64,000 nt of DNA. Source: Symbiodinium sp. CCMP2592 (lineage: Eukaryota; Sar; Dinophyceae; Suessiales; Symbiodiniaceae). The first letter of the stretch is position 1, and each line of letters begins with the position of its first letter. Shown here one piece after another: positions 62,913 to 64,000 of the stretch. A program made the translations under genes and the position numbers. Below the pieces are notes generated by a model. The model searched no databases. It saw nothing but the letters and a program-made list of their open reading frames with translations, and was not told the origin of the DNA. The DNA lies in assembly GCA_905221615.1 (NCBI GenBank), contig CAJNDT010003223.1, forward strand, positions 1,247,945 through 1,311,944. Direction: 5' to 3'.

Positions 62913-63003
62913 CTTACCTTTGGTTAGTAGGGAATGGAGGAACGGGGTACAATTTTAACTAACATAACTACCATTCTTCCATTCCCTACTAACCAAAGGT
63001 AAG
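62913..63003. repeat. MITE family A, copy 4 (91 bp)
   Basis: CTTACCTTTGGTTAGTAGGG to CCCTACTAACCAAAGGTAAG. The flanks TTTT and TTTG are a near-duplicate target. Confidence 0.9.
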
Positions 63004-63041
63004 TTTGGGAGCGAATGGAGGTTGAGCTTTTCGAACATTAG

Positions 63042-63118
63042 GGTCCCTGTTTGGGTACCCTAAATATTAGGTGCCGTATTATAATAGGGACCCAAAAAGG
63101 GACCATAATTTTGACAAA
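63042..63118. repeat. MITE family H, copy 2
   Basis: TAGGGTCCCTGTTTGGGTAC then CTAAATATTAGGTGCCG and AAGGGACCATAATTTTGAC. Shorter than the copy at 5752. Confidence 0.75.
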
Positions 63119-63257
63119 TGAGATGCCTCCCATACCAGTGCTTCTGCCTCCGTCGCTGCCTCCAACCAAGTGCAGCACGCAGTGCAAACACGCACGCGGA
63201 GATGCTGTGGTCACGGCTCCGCCTTGGTGTGATCCCTCGGCAAGGTGGTATCCTCGC

Positions 63258-63284
63258 CACAGTAGTAGTAGTAGTAGTAGTAGA

Positions 63285-63334
<50 letters not shown>

Positions 63335-63336
63335 AC

Positions 63337-63399
<63 letters not shown>

Positions 63400-63410
63400 C
63401 TAGCAGCAGC
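63258..63410. repeat. GTA microsatellite, about 45 units
   Basis: (GTA)n with two GAA/CGAAGTA interruptions, 150 bases. Confidence 0.95.
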
Positions 63411-63532
63411 AAGGTAGCACGTGAATCACTTGAAGCTCTCTCCGGCTTCCGGCCCGGGCGCAGGCCTCGATGGGATGAGACGTTGCCGAGGTCAGAGTTG
63501 TTGCCCGCCGCACAGAAGAAGCCTGGATGCTG

Positions 63533-63612
63533 AAAGTGCCCATTGTACTATAATTATAAGAAGGAATCCCCATAATATAGTATTGGTAGTTGTTCAGGCC
63601 TCTAATATAAAG
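63533..63612. repeat. MITE family G, partial copy
   Basis: TGCCCATTGTACTATAATTA to GTATTGGTAGTTGTTCAGG, with the interior AAGGAATCCCCATAATA. Confidence 0.65.
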
Positions 63613-64000
63613 CCCTTATAGTGCACATCTCTCCGAATCCGCATGCACGGCTGCACGACCCCGGCCTGACCAGCGACGTCAGTATGACTAGTGACGCTGG
63701 CTCCCAACTCCATCATTCACGAGGAGTCGTTCCGCTGCTCGCGGCAGTTGTAGGAAAGCTTTGCTTTGTCATGCTGTGCTCCAATACCCGGTGTCACGCC
63801 ACGTCATCCCGCACCGGTATTTGTGACATGATGTGGTAAGAAAGAACTGAGATGTCGCCAGCTCTGGCGCCATTCGGCCGCAGCGCCAAATTGAATGTGT
63901 GTGCTGTCTCCACCGGCGCTCCACCCTTCATGACCGCTATGGAGCCGAAAACAAGACAACGACAGATGTCTCCATAGAGCCAGCACTGCATATTGAAAAG

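Overview
This window reads as nuclear DNA of a dinoflagellate, most likely a Symbiodiniaceae-type alga. The evidence is: genes in many short exons whose introns start with GC or GA as often as GT; interstitial telomere-like TTTAGGG/CCCTAAA arrays; dinoflagellate-type non-LTR retroelements; many short inverted-repeat elements; long trinucleotide and AT microsatellites; and a signal-peptide leader of the kind used by secondary plastids. No bacterial operons, CRISPR array, tRNA or rRNA gene was seen. Exons were found by protein-family motifs and by checking that splice phases agree, so core-domain boundaries are firm and linker exons are approximate.

Layout. Almost every recognisable host gene is on the minus strand, as in the unidirectional gene blocks known in this group. 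From the right end they are: a patatin-like phospholipase (about 62.8 to 50.9 kb); weak exons at 50.0-48.7 and 47.4-46.4 kb; a small, probably plastid-targeted membrane protein (45.4-44.3 kb); an unidentified multi-exon gene (about 41.2-36.8 kb); a retroelement graveyard with four LINE pieces (about 32.4-25.9 kb); weak exons at 25.3-23.6 kb; a dsRNA-binding DExH RNA helicase (23.3-11.8 kb); exons at 9.6-8.3 kb; an EF-hand calcium-binding protein (6.4-4.0 kb); and a PH plus DUF1336 (EDR2-like) lipid-binding protein (3.7-0.9 kb). One possible plus-strand coding piece lies at 34.6-35.4 kb.

The helicase is the best resolved gene. Fourteen core exons join in frame and give motifs I to VI (GTGSGKTTQ, TQPRR, DEVH, SAT, PLHSTL, ATNIAESSVTI, QRRGRAGR), followed by HA2 and a C-terminal domain. 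Of 13 introns with fixed ends, nine start GC, three GA and one GT.

Between and inside the genes are at least nine families of about 70-130 bp inverted-repeat elements (called A to I here). Many lie in introns. Family A has an exact length of 91 bp with 4 bp target duplications, and one copy splits an open frame that becomes continuous when the element and one target copy are removed, which suggests introner-like behaviour. The genes have no obvious shared pathway; they look like ordinary housekeeping and signalling genes in a transposon-rich chromosome.
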